64,000 bases of DNA from Ammonifex degensii KC4 (GCF_000024605.1 NC_013385.1:608501-672500), one strand, 5' to 3'. Numbered from the stretch's first letter, positions 1 to 9,745 are shown. Made by a program: numbers and translations. Notes: a model not told the origin generated them from the sequence alone.

Positions 1-815
1 TTACCTTGCTGGGGGTTTACCTGGCGGTAGAGCTGGGCGATTTGGCCGGTAGCATCCCAACTTACGCCCTGGAAGCACAGGGCAAGCTCTTTCAGTGGTT
101 TAACTGGCTGCGGGAGCGCTACGGGGCCCTTCCTCCGGAGGCGGCCCGCTACCTGGAAATGACCTTGAACGCTCTGGCGGCCAGCGCCCAGAAATGGGCC
201 GCCTCGCTGGCCACATCCCTCATCTCCTTCTTCGGCGCCGTTCCCGGTTTCTTCCTCATAGTCTTCGTGAGCTTCCTGGCCACCTACTTCATCGGGCGTG
301 ACCGGTACCTGCTGGAGAGTTGGTGGCAGCGCCTCTGGCCCCAGCCCTGGGGGGAAACCTCTTTAAACCTCTTGCGGCGCACCTCCACCGCCTTCTGGGG
401 ATACCTCAAGGCTCAGTTCTTCCTCGTTTCTCTGACAGCGCTGGTGACCACCATAGGGCTCTGGCTGAGCGGCGTCAAATACGCTTTGACCTTGGGGCTT
501 TTGACTGGTCTTCTGGACCTTCTGCCCGTCTTGGGACCGAGCACCCTTTTCTTACCCTGGATCGCCTACTCCTTCTTCACCGGGTGCGTTCCCTTAGGTA
601 TCAAGTTATCTCTTGTTTACGGTGCCACCTTCATCATAAGGCAGCTGCTGGAGGCCAGGGTGGTGGCCTTTACTTTAGGGGCCCACCCCTTGGCGGTGCT
701 CTTCGGCATGTACGCGGGCTTGAAGCTCATCGGTCCCGGCGGGCTGATACTTGGCCCCGTCACGGTCATCGTGATCCAGGCCCTCTACCGGGCCTGGCAG
801 ACTTCCCGCGACTGA
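1..815 (+). CDS. AI-2E/YtvI-type integral membrane protein (5' end outside window)
   Basis: The reading frame is already open at the left edge, so the N-terminus is missing; about 270 residues are visible. Several long hydrophobic segments alternate with short loops, including a C-terminal block with a GLLTGLLDLLPVLGP motif and a glycine/proline-rich GPGGLILGP stretch typical of the AI-2E exporter superfamily (UPF0118), to which the sporulation protein YtvI belongs. The closest functional call is a YtvI-like permease; the substrate is not known. It ends 25 bp before the likely dxr start, so it may share that transcript. The spore-gene content of the window favours YtvI over other AI-2E members, but that is inference. 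Confidence 0.7.
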   Translation, partial: TLLGVYLAVELGDLAGSIPTYALEAQGKLFQWFNWLRERYGALPPEAARYLEMTLNALAASAQKWAASLATSLISFFGAVPGFFLIVFVSFLATYFIGRDRYLLESWWQRLWPQPWGETSLNLLRRTSTAFWGYLKAQFFLVSLTALVTTIGLWLSGVKYALTLGLLTGLLDLLPVLGPSTLFLPWIAYSFFTGCVPLGIKLSLVYGATFIIRQLLEARVVAFTLGAHPLAVLFGMYAGLKLIGPGGLILGPVTVIVIQALYRAWQTSRD

Positions 816-840
816 AGGTTTGCGAGGGGGTAAAGATCCT

Positions 841-1995
841 GTGCGCGAGCTGGTGGTTTTAGGCAGTACCGGGTCCATAGGCAGGCAGACCCTAGAAGTG
901 GTGCAACTTTTCCCGGAACGCTTTCGGGTGAAAGGATTGGCGGCAGGGAAGAACTGGAAGCTTTTGCGGGAGCAGGTGCTATCCTTTCGCCCCGAAGCGG
1001 TGGCCCTGGCCGGCGAAGAGGAAGCGCGGTTACTGGCGGAGTCGCTTCCTCCGGAGTTTCGCCCGTCCATCTTCTGGGGGGAGGAAGGGCTCGAGCATCT
1101 GGCTTCCTGGCCGGGGACGGATACGGTGCTGGTAGCGGTCACCGGGGCGGCGGGCTGGAAGCCCACTCTGGCGGCCATAAAAGCTGGTAAAAGAATAGCC
1201 CTGGCCAATAAAGAAACCCTGGTGGTGGCCGGGGAGATCGTGGTGCGGGAAGCACAAAGAAGGGGTACGCCTATTTTGCCGGTGGACAGCGAGCACGCTG
1301 CCATATGGCAGTGCCTGGAAGGAAGAAAAGGGGTGAAGAGGATAATCCTCACGGCCTCTGGGGGACCTTTTCGAGAATATTCCCTGGAAGAACTGGCTAA
1401 AGTTCGGCCAGCAGAGGCGCTGCGCCACCCCACCTGGCGCATGGGGCCCAAGATAACGGTGGACTCAGCCACCCTCATGAACAAGGGGTTGGAGGTTATC
1501 GAAGCCCATTGGCTCTTCGGTCTGGAGTATGATAAGATTAAGGTACTAATTCACCCCCAGAGCATCGTGCATGGCCTGGTAGAGTTTATCGACGGAACCT
1601 GGCTGGGAGCCATGAGTGTGACCGATATGCGCTTGCCCATCCTCTACGCCCTTAGTTACCCCGAGAGGATGGCCACTGAGCTTTTCCCCCTGGATTTGGC
1701 CCGGGTGGGGACCTTAACCTTCACCGAGCCCGATTATGAGCGCTTTCCTTGCCTCGGCCTGGCCATAGAGGCGGGGAAGATCGGCGGGACCATGCCGGCG
1801 GTGCTCAATGCCGCCAACGAAGTGGCGGTGGCGGCTTTTCTAGAGGAGAGACTTCCCTTCCTGGGCATCCCGGCAGTGGTGGAAGAAGTGATGAGGCGCC
1901 ACCAGGTGGTCAAGGATCTTTCTCTGGAGGCCATCGAAGAAGCCGATGCCTGGGCGCGTAAGGAAGCGGAGGCGCTGATAAAACGGTGGGGATAG
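841..1995 (+). CDS. dxr: 1-deoxy-D-xylulose 5-phosphate reductoisomerase
   Basis: Second enzyme of the MEP isoprenoid pathway: NADPH-dependent rearrangement and reduction of DXP to MEP in the cytosol. The N-terminal LGSTGSIG motif is the NADPH-binding loop. ALANKETLV, VDSEHAAIWQ (metal-binding Asp and Glu) and the SATLMNKGLEVIEAHWLF block are the family's active-site signatures. Length (384 aa) is normal. I chose GTG at 841 because GAGGGGGT lies about 10 bases upstream; an in-frame TTG at 820 has no comparable site. It overlaps rseP by 10 bp, and ispG of the same pathway follows rseP. Confidence 0.96.
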   Translation: MRELVVLGSTGSIGRQTLEVVQLFPERFRVKGLAAGKNWKLLREQVLSFRPEAVALAGEEEARLLAESLPPEFRPSIFWGEEGLEHLASWPGTDTVLVAVTGAAGWKPTLAAIKAGKRIALANKETLVVAGEIVVREAQRRGTPILPVDSEHAAIWQCLEGRKGVKRIILTASGGPFREYSLEELAKVRPAEALRHPTWRMGPKITVDSATLMNKGLEVIEAHWLFGLEYDKIKVLIHPQSIVHGLVEFIDGTWLGAMSVTDMRLPILYALSYPERMATELFPLDLARVGTLTFTEPDYERFPCLGLAIEAGKIGGTMPAVLNAANEVAVAAFLEERLPFLGIPAVVEEVMRRHQVVKDLSLEAIEEADAWARKEAEALIKRWG

Positions 1996-3029
1996 TCTTA
2001 ACCATCCTGGCGGTAATTTTTGTTTTCGGGCTCATCATTTTCATCCACGAGGCGGGGCACTTTCTGGCCGCCCGCCTGGTGGGAGTAGGCGTTTACGAGT
2101 TTAGCCTGGGCTTCGGCCCCCGGCTGGGGGGGTTTAAGCGCCACAAGACCGAGTACAACTTGCGCCTGGTACCCTTAGGGGGATACGTCCGGCTGGTGGG
2201 GATGGACCCGGAGGACAAAGAGCGGGAGGCCCCTTATAGCTTCGCCCGCAAGCCGGTCTGGAGCCGCATGCTAGTGATCCTAGCGGGGCCCTTCATGAAC
2301 TTTTTCCTGGCCGTGCTTATGCTGGCCATAGTTTTTTTCTGGCAGGGTATACCGGTGGCTACCACCCGCATCGCTGAAGTTCTGCCCCACTACCCAGCGG
2401 CAGCAGCGGGATTTAAGCCCGGGGACCGCATCGTGGCCATAGACGGGCAACCGGTCAACTCCTGGAAGGAGATAGCTAAGATCATCGGGAGCGGCCCCTC
2501 CCAGGAGAGAACTATCACGGTGGAAAGGGACGGAAAGTTTATTAACCTGGTGGTGAGCCCGCAGCCGGACGAGACGGGCAAGAACAAGATTGGCATCGTG
2601 CCGGTGGTGGTGACAGAGCACCCAGGTTTACTGGGGTCTTTGAAACAGGGCGTTGTGGCGACGGCCAACATGATAAAACTCATCTTTCTCTTCTTGGGGC
2701 ATCTCCTCCTGCACCAAGCTCCGGCCGACATAGGTGGGCCGGTGCGAATAGCGGTGGAGACGGGCAAGGTGGCTCAGATGGGGCTTTCCCCCCTACTGCA
2801 GTTCACCGCCTTTTTAAGCATCAATGTGGGCTTTTTCAACCTTCTGCCCATACCGGCTCTCGACGGGGCGCGCTTCCTCTTCCTCCTCTGGGAGGGAGTG
2901 ACTCGGCGCCCCCTCGATCCCAAGAAGGAAAACCTGGTTCACCTGGTAGGTTTCGCCCTGCTCCTTTTCCTCATCGTGGTCATCACTTACCGCGATCTGC
3001 TGCACCTGACCGGAGGGATGGGGAAGTGA
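1986..3029 (+). CDS. rseP: RIP metalloprotease RseP (site-2 protease)
   Basis: Membrane zinc protease of the S2P family that cleaves transmembrane substrates such as anti-sigma factors. HEAGH (residues 21-25) in the first membrane helix supplies the zinc ligands. A single PDZ domain spans roughly residues 125-190 (GFKPGDRIVAIDGQPV). The NLLPIPALDG motif near residue 290 carries the third ligand. Length (347 aa) fits the Gram-positive form. It starts with GTG inside the last codons of dxr and overlaps ispG by 4 bp, so the genes are translationally coupled. The dxr-rseP-ispG-proS order is common in Firmicutes. Confidence 0.94.
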   Translation: MGIVLTILAVIFVFGLIIFIHEAGHFLAARLVGVGVYEFSLGFGPRLGGFKRHKTEYNLRLVPLGGYVRLVGMDPEDKEREAPYSFARKPVWSRMLVILAGPFMNFFLAVLMLAIVFFWQGIPVATTRIAEVLPHYPAAAAGFKPGDRIVAIDGQPVNSWKEIAKIIGSGPSQERTITVERDGKFINLVVSPQPDETGKNKIGIVPVVVTEHPGLLGSLKQGVVATANMIKLIFLFLGHLLLHQAPADIGGPVRIAVETGKVAQMGLSPLLQFTAFLSINVGFFNLLPIPALDGARFLFLLWEGVTRRPLDPKKENLVHLVGFALLLFLIVVITYRDLLHLTGGMGK

Positions 3030-4090
3030 GGCGGCTCACCCGTCCTGTGTTTTTGGGCAAGGTACAGATCGGCGGCGGGGCGCCGGTGGTGGTTCAGTCC
3101 ATGACCAAAACCCCCACCCGGGACGTCGAGCGCACGGTGGCCCAGATTCGCTCGCTGGAGGAGGCCGGCTGCGAAGTGGTCCGGGTGGCGGTGCCAGATT
3201 TAGAATCAGCCCGGGCCATCGAGAAAATAAAGGCGCGGGTTTCTCTCCCTTTGGTCGCCGATGTTCATTTCGATTACCGCCTGGCCTTAGCGGCTTTAGA
3301 AGCCGGAGCTGACGGGTTGCGACTAAACCCTGGAAACATAGGGGATAAAGAAAAGATTAGAAAAGTGGTGGACAAGGCGCGGGAGCGCCAGGTTCCCATA
3401 AGGATAGGGGTGAACGCCGGCTCGCTGGAAAAGGACCTTTACGCCAAGTACGGGGGCGTGACGGCGGAGGCCCTGGTGGAAAGCGCCTTGCGCCACGTGC
3501 GCCTGCTGGAGGAGATGGACTTCCGCTTGATAAAAATTTCCGTCAAGGCTTCCGACGTCCCCTTGACGGTCCAAGCTTACCGGCTTTTGAGTCAGAAAGT
3601 GGACTATCCCTTGCACGTGGGGATAACCGAGGCGGGTCCCGGAGACCGGGGGCTCATAAAGTCGGCCGTGGGGCTAGGGATCTTATTGGCAGAAGGAATA
3701 GGGGACACTATCCGCGTTTCCCTCACCGGCGACCCCTGCTACGAGGTCTGGGCTGCGTGGGAGATCCTCAAGGTTTTAGGACTTAGGAAGCGTGGGATAG
3801 AGCTTATTTCCTGCCCCACCTGCGGGCGCTGCGAGATAGACGTGCTTACCATAGCCACCGAGGTGGACCGGCGGCTTCGTCGGGTGACGGCACCCATCAA
3901 GGTGGCGGTCATGGGGTGCGTGGTCAACGGGCCGGGGGAGGCTCGGGAGGCCGACGTGGGCCTGGCCGGGGGACGAGGCTGGGGAGTCATCTTCCGGCAT
4001 GGTTGCCCGGTGAAGAAGGTGCCGGCCGAGCGGCTGGCAGAAGAGCTCCTGGCCACTATCAGGGAAATGGGCATAGAGGGAGTAGAATGA
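3026..4090 (+). CDS. ispG: 4-hydroxy-3-methylbut-2-en-1-yl diphosphate synthase
   Basis: Penultimate MEP-pathway enzyme, an iron-sulfur protein that converts MEcPP to HMBPP. The N-terminal TIM-barrel part shows [12 protein letters not shown] and [10 protein letters not shown], both typical of GcpE/IspG. The C-terminal cluster domain has [10 protein letters not shown] and CVVNGPGEA, whose cysteines hold the [4Fe-4S] cluster. Length (354 aa) matches the short bacterial form. GTG at 3026 overlaps the rseP stop (GTGA). It lies in an operon with dxr, so two steps of the pathway are co-transcribed. Confidence 0.96.
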   Translation: MRRLTRPVFLGKVQIGGGAPVVVQSMTKTPTRDVERTVAQIRSLEEAGCEVVRVAVPDLESARAIEKIKARVSLPLVADVHFDYRLALAALEAGADGLRLNPGNIGDKEKIRKVVDKARERQVPIRIGVNAGSLEKDLYAKYGGVTAEALVESALRHVRLLEEMDFRLIKISVKASDVPLTVQAYRLLSQKVDYPLHVGITEAGPGDRGLIKSAVGLGILLAEGIGDTIRVSLTGDPCYEVWAAWEILKVLGLRKRGIELISCPTCGRCEIDVLTIATEVDRRLRRVTAPIKVAVMGCVVNGPGEAREADVGLAGGRGWGVIFRHGCPVKKVPAERLAEELLATIREMGIEGVE

Positions 4091-4097
4091 AAGGGGG

Positions 4098-5834
4098 ATG
4101 GACCAAGCTTTGCGGTTGACTACTTGGCTTGTGCCGACTTTAAGGGAAGTGCCAGCCGAAGCAGAGGTGGCCAGCCACCGGCTTTTGCTGCGGGCAGGCT
4201 TCATCCGCAGGGTGGCGGCCGGTATCTACACGCTGCTCCCTTTGGGGAAGCGTGTGCTAGCCAAGATTGAAAGCATCGTCCGCGAGGAGATGAACCGCGC
4301 CGGCGGGCAGGAGATCTTGATGCCCATTCTCCAGCCGGCGGAACTCTGGCACCGCTCAGGCCGCTGGGAAGTATACGGACCGGAGCTCTTCCGCCTGAAA
4401 GACCGCCACGGGCGCGACTTCTGCCTCGGTCCCACCCACGAAGAGATGATAACCGCTCTGGTGGCCGCCGAGGTCCGCTCTTACAAGCAGCTTCCCCTTC
4501 TTCTTTACCAGATAGGGAACAAGTACCGGGACGAGCGGCGCCCCCGCTTCGGGCTCTTGCGGGGAAGGGAGTTCATCATGAAGGACCTCTACTCTTTCGA
4601 CCGGGACTGGGCTGGCCTGGAAGAAAGCTACCGGAAGATGTACGAGGCTTATACCAGGGTCTTTACCCGCGTGGGGCTCAACTTCCGGGCTGTGGAGGCG
4701 GACACGGGGGCCATAGGGGGTAGCGTGAGCCACGAGTTCATGGCCCTGGCCGACGCGGGGGAGGCGGTAGTGGTCTACTGCCCCGATGCGGCTTGTGGCT
4801 ACGCGGCCAACGTGGAAAAGGCGGAGAGCCTACCTTCCCTGGAGGAGATCGGGGAGGAAGGGCCGATGGAGCTGGTGGCCACGCCGGGGGTGCGCTCAGC
4901 CGAAGAGGTGGCTGCCTTCCTGGGCCTTCCTGTCAAGCAGATAATCAAGACCCTCATCTACCGCACGGAGAAGGGCTTGGTGGCAGCCCTGGTGCGGGGC
5001 GACCGGGAAGTTAACGAGGTCAAGTTGCAGAACCACCTGGGGGTGCTGGAACTCGAGCTGGCCGATGAGAGCCTGGTGGAGGAGGCCACGGGAGCGCCAC
5101 CCGGCTTTGCTGGCCCCATAGGGCTTTCCCTGCCGCTGGTGGTAGACCGGGAGGTGCTCTACGTAAAGGCGGGAGCAGTGGGGGCCAACCGGCCAGACGC
5201 CCACTACATCAACGTCCTGCCAGGCCGGGACTTCCCTGTGCAGAACGTAGCCGACATCCGCCAGGTGAGCGAGGGAGACCCCTGTCCCCGCTGCGGTCAG
5301 CCCTTGCTGAGCGTGCGCGGCATAGAGGTGGGACAGATATTCCAGCTGGGCGACAAGTACAGCCGGGCTCTCAACGCCTACTACTTAGACGAGAAAGGGG
5401 AAAAGCGCCCCATCATCATGGGGTGCTACGGCATAGGGATAACCCGCACCATGGCGGCGGTGGTGGAGCAGCACCACGACGAAGAAGGGATCATCTGGCC
5501 CTTGGCGGTAGCTCCCTTCCAGGTGCTGGTGTTACCCGTCAACTACGAGGAAGTACCCCAGCGGGAGGTGGCCGAGGAAATCTACAACCTCCTGCGGGAA
5601 AAGGGGATAGAGGTGCTGTTGGACGACCGAGAGGAGCGGCCAGGGGTGAAGTTCAAGGACGCCGACCTGGTGGGCTATCCCCTGCGGATCACGGTGGGCA
5701 GGCACGCGGCGGAGGGCAAGGTGGAACTTAAGCTCAGGCGTACGGGGGAAACTTGGCTGGTAGACAAGGACGAGGTTTTGGAGAAAGTTGCGGCTTTCCT
5801 GGAGGGGAAGGATTTTGTACCGGTTGACAGTTAA
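4098..5834 (+). CDS. proS: prolyl-tRNA synthetase, bacterial type with editing insertion
   Basis: Class II aminoacyl-tRNA synthetase charging tRNA-Pro. The catalytic core shows class II motif 1/2 features ([35 protein letters not shown]), followed by [13 protein letters not shown] YbaK-like INS editing domain lies roughly between residues 235 and 390. [10 protein letters not shown] (motif 3) follows, then the anticodon-binding domain. The 578-aa length is typical of the prokaryote-like ProRS with INS domain. ATG at 4098 has an AAAGGGGG ribosome site. A tRNA-Pro(TGG) gene is encoded at 53.4 kb in the same window. Confidence 0.97.
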   Translation: MDQALRLTTWLVPTLREVPAEAEVASHRLLLRAGFIRRVAAGIYTLLPLGKRVLAKIESIVREEMNRAGGQEILMPILQPAELWHRSGRWEVYGPELFRLKDRHGRDFCLGPTHEEMITALVAAEVRSYKQLPLLLYQIGNKYRDERRPRFGLLRGREFIMKDLYSFDRDWAGLEESYRKMYEAYTRVFTRVGLNFRAVEADTGAIGGSVSHEFMALADAGEAVVVYCPDAACGYAANVEKAESLPSLEEIGEEGPMELVATPGVRSAEEVAAFLGLPVKQIIKTLIYRTEKGLVAALVRGDREVNEVKLQNHLGVLELELADESLVEEATGAPPGFAGPIGLSLPLVVDREVLYVKAGAVGANRPDAHYINVLPGRDFPVQNVADIRQVSEGDPCPRCGQPLLSVRGIEVGQIFQLGDKYSRALNAYYLDEKGEKRPIIMGCYGIGITRTMAAVVEQHHDEEGIIWPLAVAPFQVLVLPVNYEEVPQREVAEEIYNLLREKGIEVLLDDREERPGVKFKDADLVGYPLRITVGRHAAEGKVELKLRRTGETWLVDKDEVLEKVAAFLEGKDFVPVDS

Positions 5835-6189
5835 GGGTTCTTTCTCCGCTGCCCACCGGTTGCCGAACCACCCTTCTCCCTGCAGCCGGCTACACGGGCA
5901 CAACTGGGAGGTCACCGTAACGGTGATAGGGGAGGAGCTGGGGCCGGACGGGATGTTGTTAGACTTTACTGTGCTCAAGCAGATCTTGCAGGAGGTACTG
6001 GCCAAGCTTGACCACCAGTACCTCAACGAAATACCTCCCTTCGGGAAGGAGCTCCCTCCCACGGCCGAGAACCTGGCCCGGTACATTTACCACGAAGTGG
6101 CCACCAGGCTGGCCCCCTATCCCGCCGTGACCTTGCAGGAGGTAAAGGTAGGGGAATCTCCTTCTGCCTGGGTGGTGTATACTCCTTGA
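5815..6189 (+). CDS. queD: 6-carboxy-5,6,7,8-tetrahydropterin synthase
   Basis: Converts dihydroneopterin triphosphate to CPH4, the second step of preQ0 synthesis. It belongs to the PTPS/QueD fold. FSAAHRL and [11 protein letters not shown] give the zinc-binding histidines and the catalytic cysteine (C-x3-HGH). About 124 aa, a normal length. I chose TTG at 5815 because GGAGGGGAAGG lies just upstream, which makes the start overlap the end of proS by 20 bp. It is followed immediately by queC, and the rest of the preQ0 pathway lies downstream, which favours QueD over a eukaryote-type PTPS role. Confidence 0.93.
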   Translation: MYRLTVKGSFSAAHRLPNHPSPCSRLHGHNWEVTVTVIGEELGPDGMLLDFTVLKQILQEVLAKLDHQYLNEIPPFGKELPPTAENLARYIYHEVATRLAPYPAVTLQEVKVGESPSAWVVYTP

Positions 6190-6845
6190 AAAGTGTGGTT
6201 CTTCTCTCCGGGGGATTGGATTCGGCCGTCTGTTTAGCCTGCGCGGTGGAAGATGGGGAAGTAGTTCTCTCCCTCACCTTCGACTACGGCCAGGCGGCGG
6301 CCAAAAAGGAGATTGAAGCGGCGTCCAAGCTTTCACGTCATTACGGCGTACCCCACCAGGTGCTGCACCTTCCCTTTTTGCGGGAGCTTTTGCCCCCGGC
6401 TATGGCTTCGGGGGAGGGGATGCCGGAACCCGAAACAAGAGAGCTGGACGATAAGGTTTCAGCCGACAAACTGGCCCGTTCGGTATGGGTTCCCAACCGT
6501 AACGCGCTTTTCTTGAGCATAGGAGCTGCTTTCGCGGAAAGCCTGGGGGCGGAGGCCGTGGTGGCCGGCTTTAATGCTGAGGAGGCTCAGAGCTTTCCCG
6601 ACAACAGCCCTCCCTTTGTAGACGCCATGAACGAGGTCCTGCGCTACTCCACCCGGGGAAAGGTTCGGGTGATAAGCTACACCCAGCGTCTGGACAAAAA
6701 GGCCATCGTCCGGCTGGGCAAGCGCCTAGGGTTACCTTTCCCCTTTATCTGGAGCTGCTACCGGGCGGGGGAAGAGATGTGTGGCCGGTGTCCCAGTTGC
6801 CTGCGCTATTTCCGCGCCTTAAGGGAAGCCGAAGAGGAGTGGTAA
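6186..6845 (+). CDS. queC: 7-cyano-7-deazaguanine (preQ0) synthase
   Basis: ATP-dependent conversion of CDG to preQ0. The N-terminal SGGLDSAV is the PP-loop that binds ATP. The C-terminal CYRAGEEMCGRCPSC block supplies the four cysteines of the structural zinc site. Length (219 aa) is typical. It starts with TTG at 6186, overlapping the queD stop by 4 bp (TTGA), so it is translationally coupled to queD. Confidence 0.96.
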   Translation: MKSVVLLSGGLDSAVCLACAVEDGEVVLSLTFDYGQAAAKKEIEAASKLSRHYGVPHQVLHLPFLRELLPPAMASGEGMPEPETRELDDKVSADKLARSVWVPNRNALFLSIGAAFAESLGAEAVVAGFNAEEAQSFPDNSPPFVDAMNEVLRYSTRGKVRVISYTQRLDKKAIVRLGKRLGLPFPFIWSCYRAGEEMCGRCPSCLRYFRALREAEEEW

Positions 6846-6850
6846 AAACT

Positions 6851-7414
6851 ATGCGCACTCTTTACCTGCGCGAGAACCTCACCTACGACGGCAGTCAGCT
6901 TTCTTCTTTATGGGCCTTCCGCCATCTAGGCCTGCAAGGGGACAGTATAGTGGCCTTTCGCGGTCCCTGCCGGGTGGAAAGGGAAGCCCTGGTGGACGTG
7001 GCTGACTACCTGGCTTCCTCCATCATCTACAGCCCGGATATGCTCCACTTTCTGGTCGAGCACTTCGAGCAGGACTTGGAAAAAGGAGTTCTGCGGCAGC
7101 GCCTGCTGGTAGTGATCGCCAAGGAGATACTGGAGAAGAGAGGGGTTAAGCTTCTTGAACGGCGGGGGGACGATCTTTTCTCGGGAGACCGAAAGCTTTC
7201 GGTGTCGGTGGCTACCATAACCCCTGTCTCGGTGATGATCCACCTGGGGCTTAACGTCCGAGCCGAGGGGGCGCCGGTGAAGGCGGTGGGCCTACTGGAA
7301 CTGGGCCTCCGGGAGGAAGAGATCGGAGAGCTGGCCGAAGCCATCATGGAGGCCTACGCTGGGGAGACGAAGGGGGTGTTCCTGGCGCGGTGCAAGGTGA
7401 GGGGAGTGCCGTAG
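6851..7414 (+). CDS. DUF366 family protein in the preQ0 operon
   Basis: A 187-residue protein with no enzyme motif that I can name. The pattern (TLYLRENLTYDGSQL near the start, a central IVAFRGPCRVERE, then SVSVATITPVSVMIHLGLNV) matches my memory of the conserved DUF366 family found in archaea and clostridia. There are no membrane segments or metal-binding cysteine clusters. ATG at 6851 follows the queC stop by 5 bp, and the 3' end overlaps the queE start. Its position between queC and queE suggests a role in 7-deazaguanine metabolism or the nucleotide supply for it; that is inference from context only. Confidence 0.6.
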   Translation: MRTLYLRENLTYDGSQLSSLWAFRHLGLQGDSIVAFRGPCRVEREALVDVADYLASSIIYSPDMLHFLVEHFEQDLEKGVLRQRLLVVIAKEILEKRGVKLLERRGDDLFSGDRKLSVSVATITPVSVMIHLGLNVRAEGAPVKAVGLLELGLREEEIGELAEAIMEAYAGETKGVFLARCKVRGVP

Positions 7415-8145
7415 CCTTAGCCCCTTTGCGGGAGATCTTCTCCTCCGTTCAGGGGGAAGGCCCTTACGTGGGGGTGCGGCACCTTTTCGTGCGCTTTGCC
7501 GGTTGCAACCTCACCTGCCGCTACTGCGACACTCCTCGGGATATACCTGCCACCTGCCGGGTGGAGGTGGTGGCAGGAAGGCAACATTTCTTTCATCTCC
7601 CTAATCCCCTTACTCCGGAAGAAGTGGTCCTGCTGGTGAGTAACCTGCTGCGGCAGTTGAGGCACGGGGCCGTGGCTCTGACGGGGGGCGAACCCCTGCT
7701 TTACCCGGCTTTCTTGCGCGAGCTCCTGCCAGCCTTGCGCCAGATCGGCTGCCGGGTCTACCTGGAGACCAACGGCACTTTGCCCTATGCTCTAGAAGAA
7801 GTGGCGGATCTGGTAGATGTGGTGGCTATGGATCTAAAACTTCCAAGTAGCACTGGGCTCAAGCCCTACTGGAGTGAGCACGAAGAGTTCCTGGCCAAGC
7901 TTAAAGGGAAGGAAGTCATACTTAAGGCGGTAGTCAGCCGGCAGGCCACGAGGGAGGAAGTGGAGCGGGCGGGGGAGCTGGCCGAGAAGGCCGGGGCCGT
8001 GCTCGTATTGCAGCCGGTGACCACCAAAAACCCAAATTTTCGCCCTTCCGGGATGAGGCTTTTAGAAATGCAGGAGTGGGCCCTGGGGAAAACCTCGGAT
8101 GTGCGCCTCATCCCGCAGGTGCATAAGTTTTGCGGCTGGCTTTAG
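7390..8145 (+). CDS. queE: 7-carboxy-7-deazaguanine synthase (radical SAM)
   Basis: Radical-SAM enzyme that contracts CPH4 to CDG in preQ0 synthesis. CNLTCRYC is the C-x3-C-x2-C cluster motif and ALTGGEPLLYP is the SAM-contacting GGE motif. FSSVQGEGPYVG near the start is the substrate-side signature of QueE. At 251 aa it is slightly long because of an insertion after the cluster motif (CRVEVVAGRQHFFHLPNP), as seen in several clostridial QueE proteins. The GTG start at 7390 overlaps the preceding gene by 25 bp. Confidence 0.93.
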   Translation: MQGEGSAVALAPLREIFSSVQGEGPYVGVRHLFVRFAGCNLTCRYCDTPRDIPATCRVEVVAGRQHFFHLPNPLTPEEVVLLVSNLLRQLRHGAVALTGGEPLLYPAFLRELLPALRQIGCRVYLETNGTLPYALEEVADLVDVVAMDLKLPSSTGLKPYWSEHEEFLAKLKGKEVILKAVVSRQATREEVERAGELAEKAGAVLVLQPVTTKNPNFRPSGMRLLEMQEWALGKTSDVRLIPQVHKFCGWL

Positions 8146-8160
8146 GTTAGGGGGAGCGCG

Positions 8161-8733
8161 ATGTTCGACCAGGAGAAAATCAAGCAGGCGGTGCGCCTGC
8201 TCTTGGAAGCCATAGGGGAGGATCCGGAGCGTGAGGGCTTGCGCGACACGCCCGAAAGGGTAGCCCGAATGTACGCCGAGATCTTCGCCGGCTTACAGGA
8301 AGACCCGGCGGTTCACCTGGAAAAGTACTTCACCGAGAACCACGAAGAAATGGTCTTGGTGCGAGACATTCCCGTCTATTCCGTCTGCGAACACCACCTG
8401 CTTCCCTTCTTTGGTGTGGCGCACGTGGCCTACATACCGCGAGGGGTGGTGACCGGTCTCAGCAAGCTGGCCCGGGTGGTTGACGGTTTCGCCCGGCGAC
8501 CCCAGTTACAGGAGAGGCTGACCACCCAAATAGCCGACACCATCATGGAAAAGTTAAACCCCCGCGGGGTACTGGTGGTCATCGAGGCCGAGCACATGTG
8601 CATGACCATGCGGGGAGTAAAGAAGCCGGGGGCCAAAACGGTTACTTCGGCGGTAAGGGGGATCTTCCAGCAAAATGCGGCCACGCGCGCCGAAGCCCTG
8701 GCCTTGATCCGGGGTCGCGATTTCAGACCTTGA
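8161..8733 (+). CDS. folE: GTP cyclohydrolase I
   Basis: Converts GTP to dihydroneopterin triphosphate, the shared first step of folate and preQ0 synthesis. [12 protein letters not shown] and [12 protein letters not shown] supply the zinc ligands (Cys, His, Cys), and [13 protein letters not shown] is the N-terminal family signature. 190 aa, a normal length. TAGGGGGAGCGCG precedes ATG. Placing folE at the end of queD-queC-DUF366-queE gives one transcript encoding every step from GTP to preQ0, so this copy probably serves the 7-deazaguanine pathway, perhaps alongside folate synthesis. Confidence 0.96.
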   Translation: MFDQEKIKQAVRLLLEAIGEDPEREGLRDTPERVARMYAEIFAGLQEDPAVHLEKYFTENHEEMVLVRDIPVYSVCEHHLLPFFGVAHVAYIPRGVVTGLSKLARVVDGFARRPQLQERLTTQIADTIMEKLNPRGVLVVIEAEHMCMTMRGVKKPGAKTVTSAVRGIFQQNAATRAEALALIRGRDFRP

Positions 8734-8750
8734 AAGGGGGTGCAACCGGC

Positions 8751-8930
8751 ATGAAGACCGAGGAGGGTTCTAAGCTGGTGCTGATAGCCACCCGTTCCTT
8801 TAAAGCCTGCGACGAGCTTTACCGCGTGGTCGATTTCCTCAACAAGACCTTGAAGCACAAGCGGGTGCTCTTCGGCCTTACCAAGGACAGCCAGAAGGGC
8901 GAGATGATAATTTCCATCTATGAAACTTAA
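8751..8930 (+). CDS. YpmA-like small protein (DUF4264)
   Basis: A 59-residue basic protein: a charged N-terminus, then KLVLIATRSFKACDELYRVVDFLNKTLK and a terminal KGEMIISIYET. This pattern is that of the short Firmicute protein YpmA/DUF4264, whose function is unknown. AAAGGGGGT precedes the ATG at 8751. It sits 17 bp after folE and 15 bp before surE, so it is probably co-transcribed with both. Confidence 0.6.
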   Translation: MKTEEGSKLVLIATRSFKACDELYRVVDFLNKTLKHKRVLFGLTKDSQKGEMIISIYET

Positions 8931-8945
8931 ATGAGGGGGAGCGGA

Positions 8946-9713
8946 GTGCGGATACTTCTCACCAACGATGACGGCATCTTTGCCGAGGGTCTGGGGGCTC
9001 TGCGCAAGATGCTGGAGCCCGTGGCTACCCTTTACGTGGTGGCTCCGGACCGAGAGCGTAGCGCGGCCAGCCATGCTATCACCGTTCACCGCCCCCTGCG
9101 GGTGCGGGAGGCGGGTTTTCGCAGCCCCAGGCTTAAAGGCTGGGTAGTGGACGGTACCCCGGCCGACTGCGTCAAGCTGGGCCTGGAGGTACTTTTGCCC
9201 GAACGTCCAGATTTCCTGGTTTCGGGCATAAACTACGGGCCCAACCTGGGTACCGACGTACTTTACTCCGGCACCGTCTCGGCGGCCATAGAAGGGGTAA
9301 TTAACGGCATTCCCTCGGTGGCCGTATCTTTGGCCACGCGGCGGGAGCCGGACTATACCTGGGCGGCCCGGTTCGTCCTGGTCCTGCTGGAGGAACTGCG
9401 AAAACACCAACTGCCCCCAGGAACCCTGCTCAACGTCAACGTGCCCGACGGGGTGCCCCGCGGGGTCAAGGTGACCAAACTGGGAAGCGTACGCTACGTC
9501 AACGTGGTAGACTGCCGCACCGACCCTCGGGGGAGGGCTTACTACTGGATGGCGGGAGAACCATTGGAGCTGGACGGCAACGACTCCGAAACCGACGTCT
9601 GGGCGGTGCGAGAAGGCTATATTTCCGTAACACCGGTCCAGATCGACCTTACTAACTACGGCTTCCTGGAAGAACTCAAAAAATGGCGTTTCAAGGATAT
9701 CTTTTCTTCTTAA
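8946..9713 (+). CDS. surE: 5'/3'-nucleotidase SurE
   Basis: Metal-dependent nucleoside monophosphate phosphatase. LTNDDGIFAEG carries the paired aspartates that bind the metal, and SGINYGPNLGTDVLYSGTVSAA gives the conserved Asn and Ser. The VVAPDRERSAASHAIT stretch is the SurE signature. 255 aa, a normal length. The in-frame ATG at 8931 looks less likely than GTG at 8946, because GAGGGGGAG lies directly upstream of the GTG and the protein then begins in the usual way (MRILLTNDDG). A bidirectional hairpin follows the stop. Confidence 0.94.
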   Translation: MRILLTNDDGIFAEGLGALRKMLEPVATLYVVAPDRERSAASHAITVHRPLRVREAGFRSPRLKGWVVDGTPADCVKLGLEVLLPERPDFLVSGINYGPNLGTDVLYSGTVSAAIEGVINGIPSVAVSLATRREPDYTWAARFVLVLLEELRKHQLPPGTLLNVNVPDGVPRGVKVTKLGSVRYVNVVDCRTDPRGRAYYWMAGEPLELDGNDSETDVWAVREGYISVTPVQIDLTNYGFLEELKKWRFKDIFSS

Positions 9714-9720
9714 AGGTACC

Positions 9721-9745
9721 GGGCAGGTCCTTTTCGGACCTGCCC
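9721..9745. terminator. bidirectional hairpin between surE and a SASP gene
   Basis: A perfect 10-bp inverted repeat, gggcaggtcc / ggacctgccc, with a 5-base loop lies between the convergent surE and SASP genes. The T-runs on each side are weak, so it may work as a weak terminator in both directions or as a transcript-stabilising hairpin. Confidence 0.65.
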
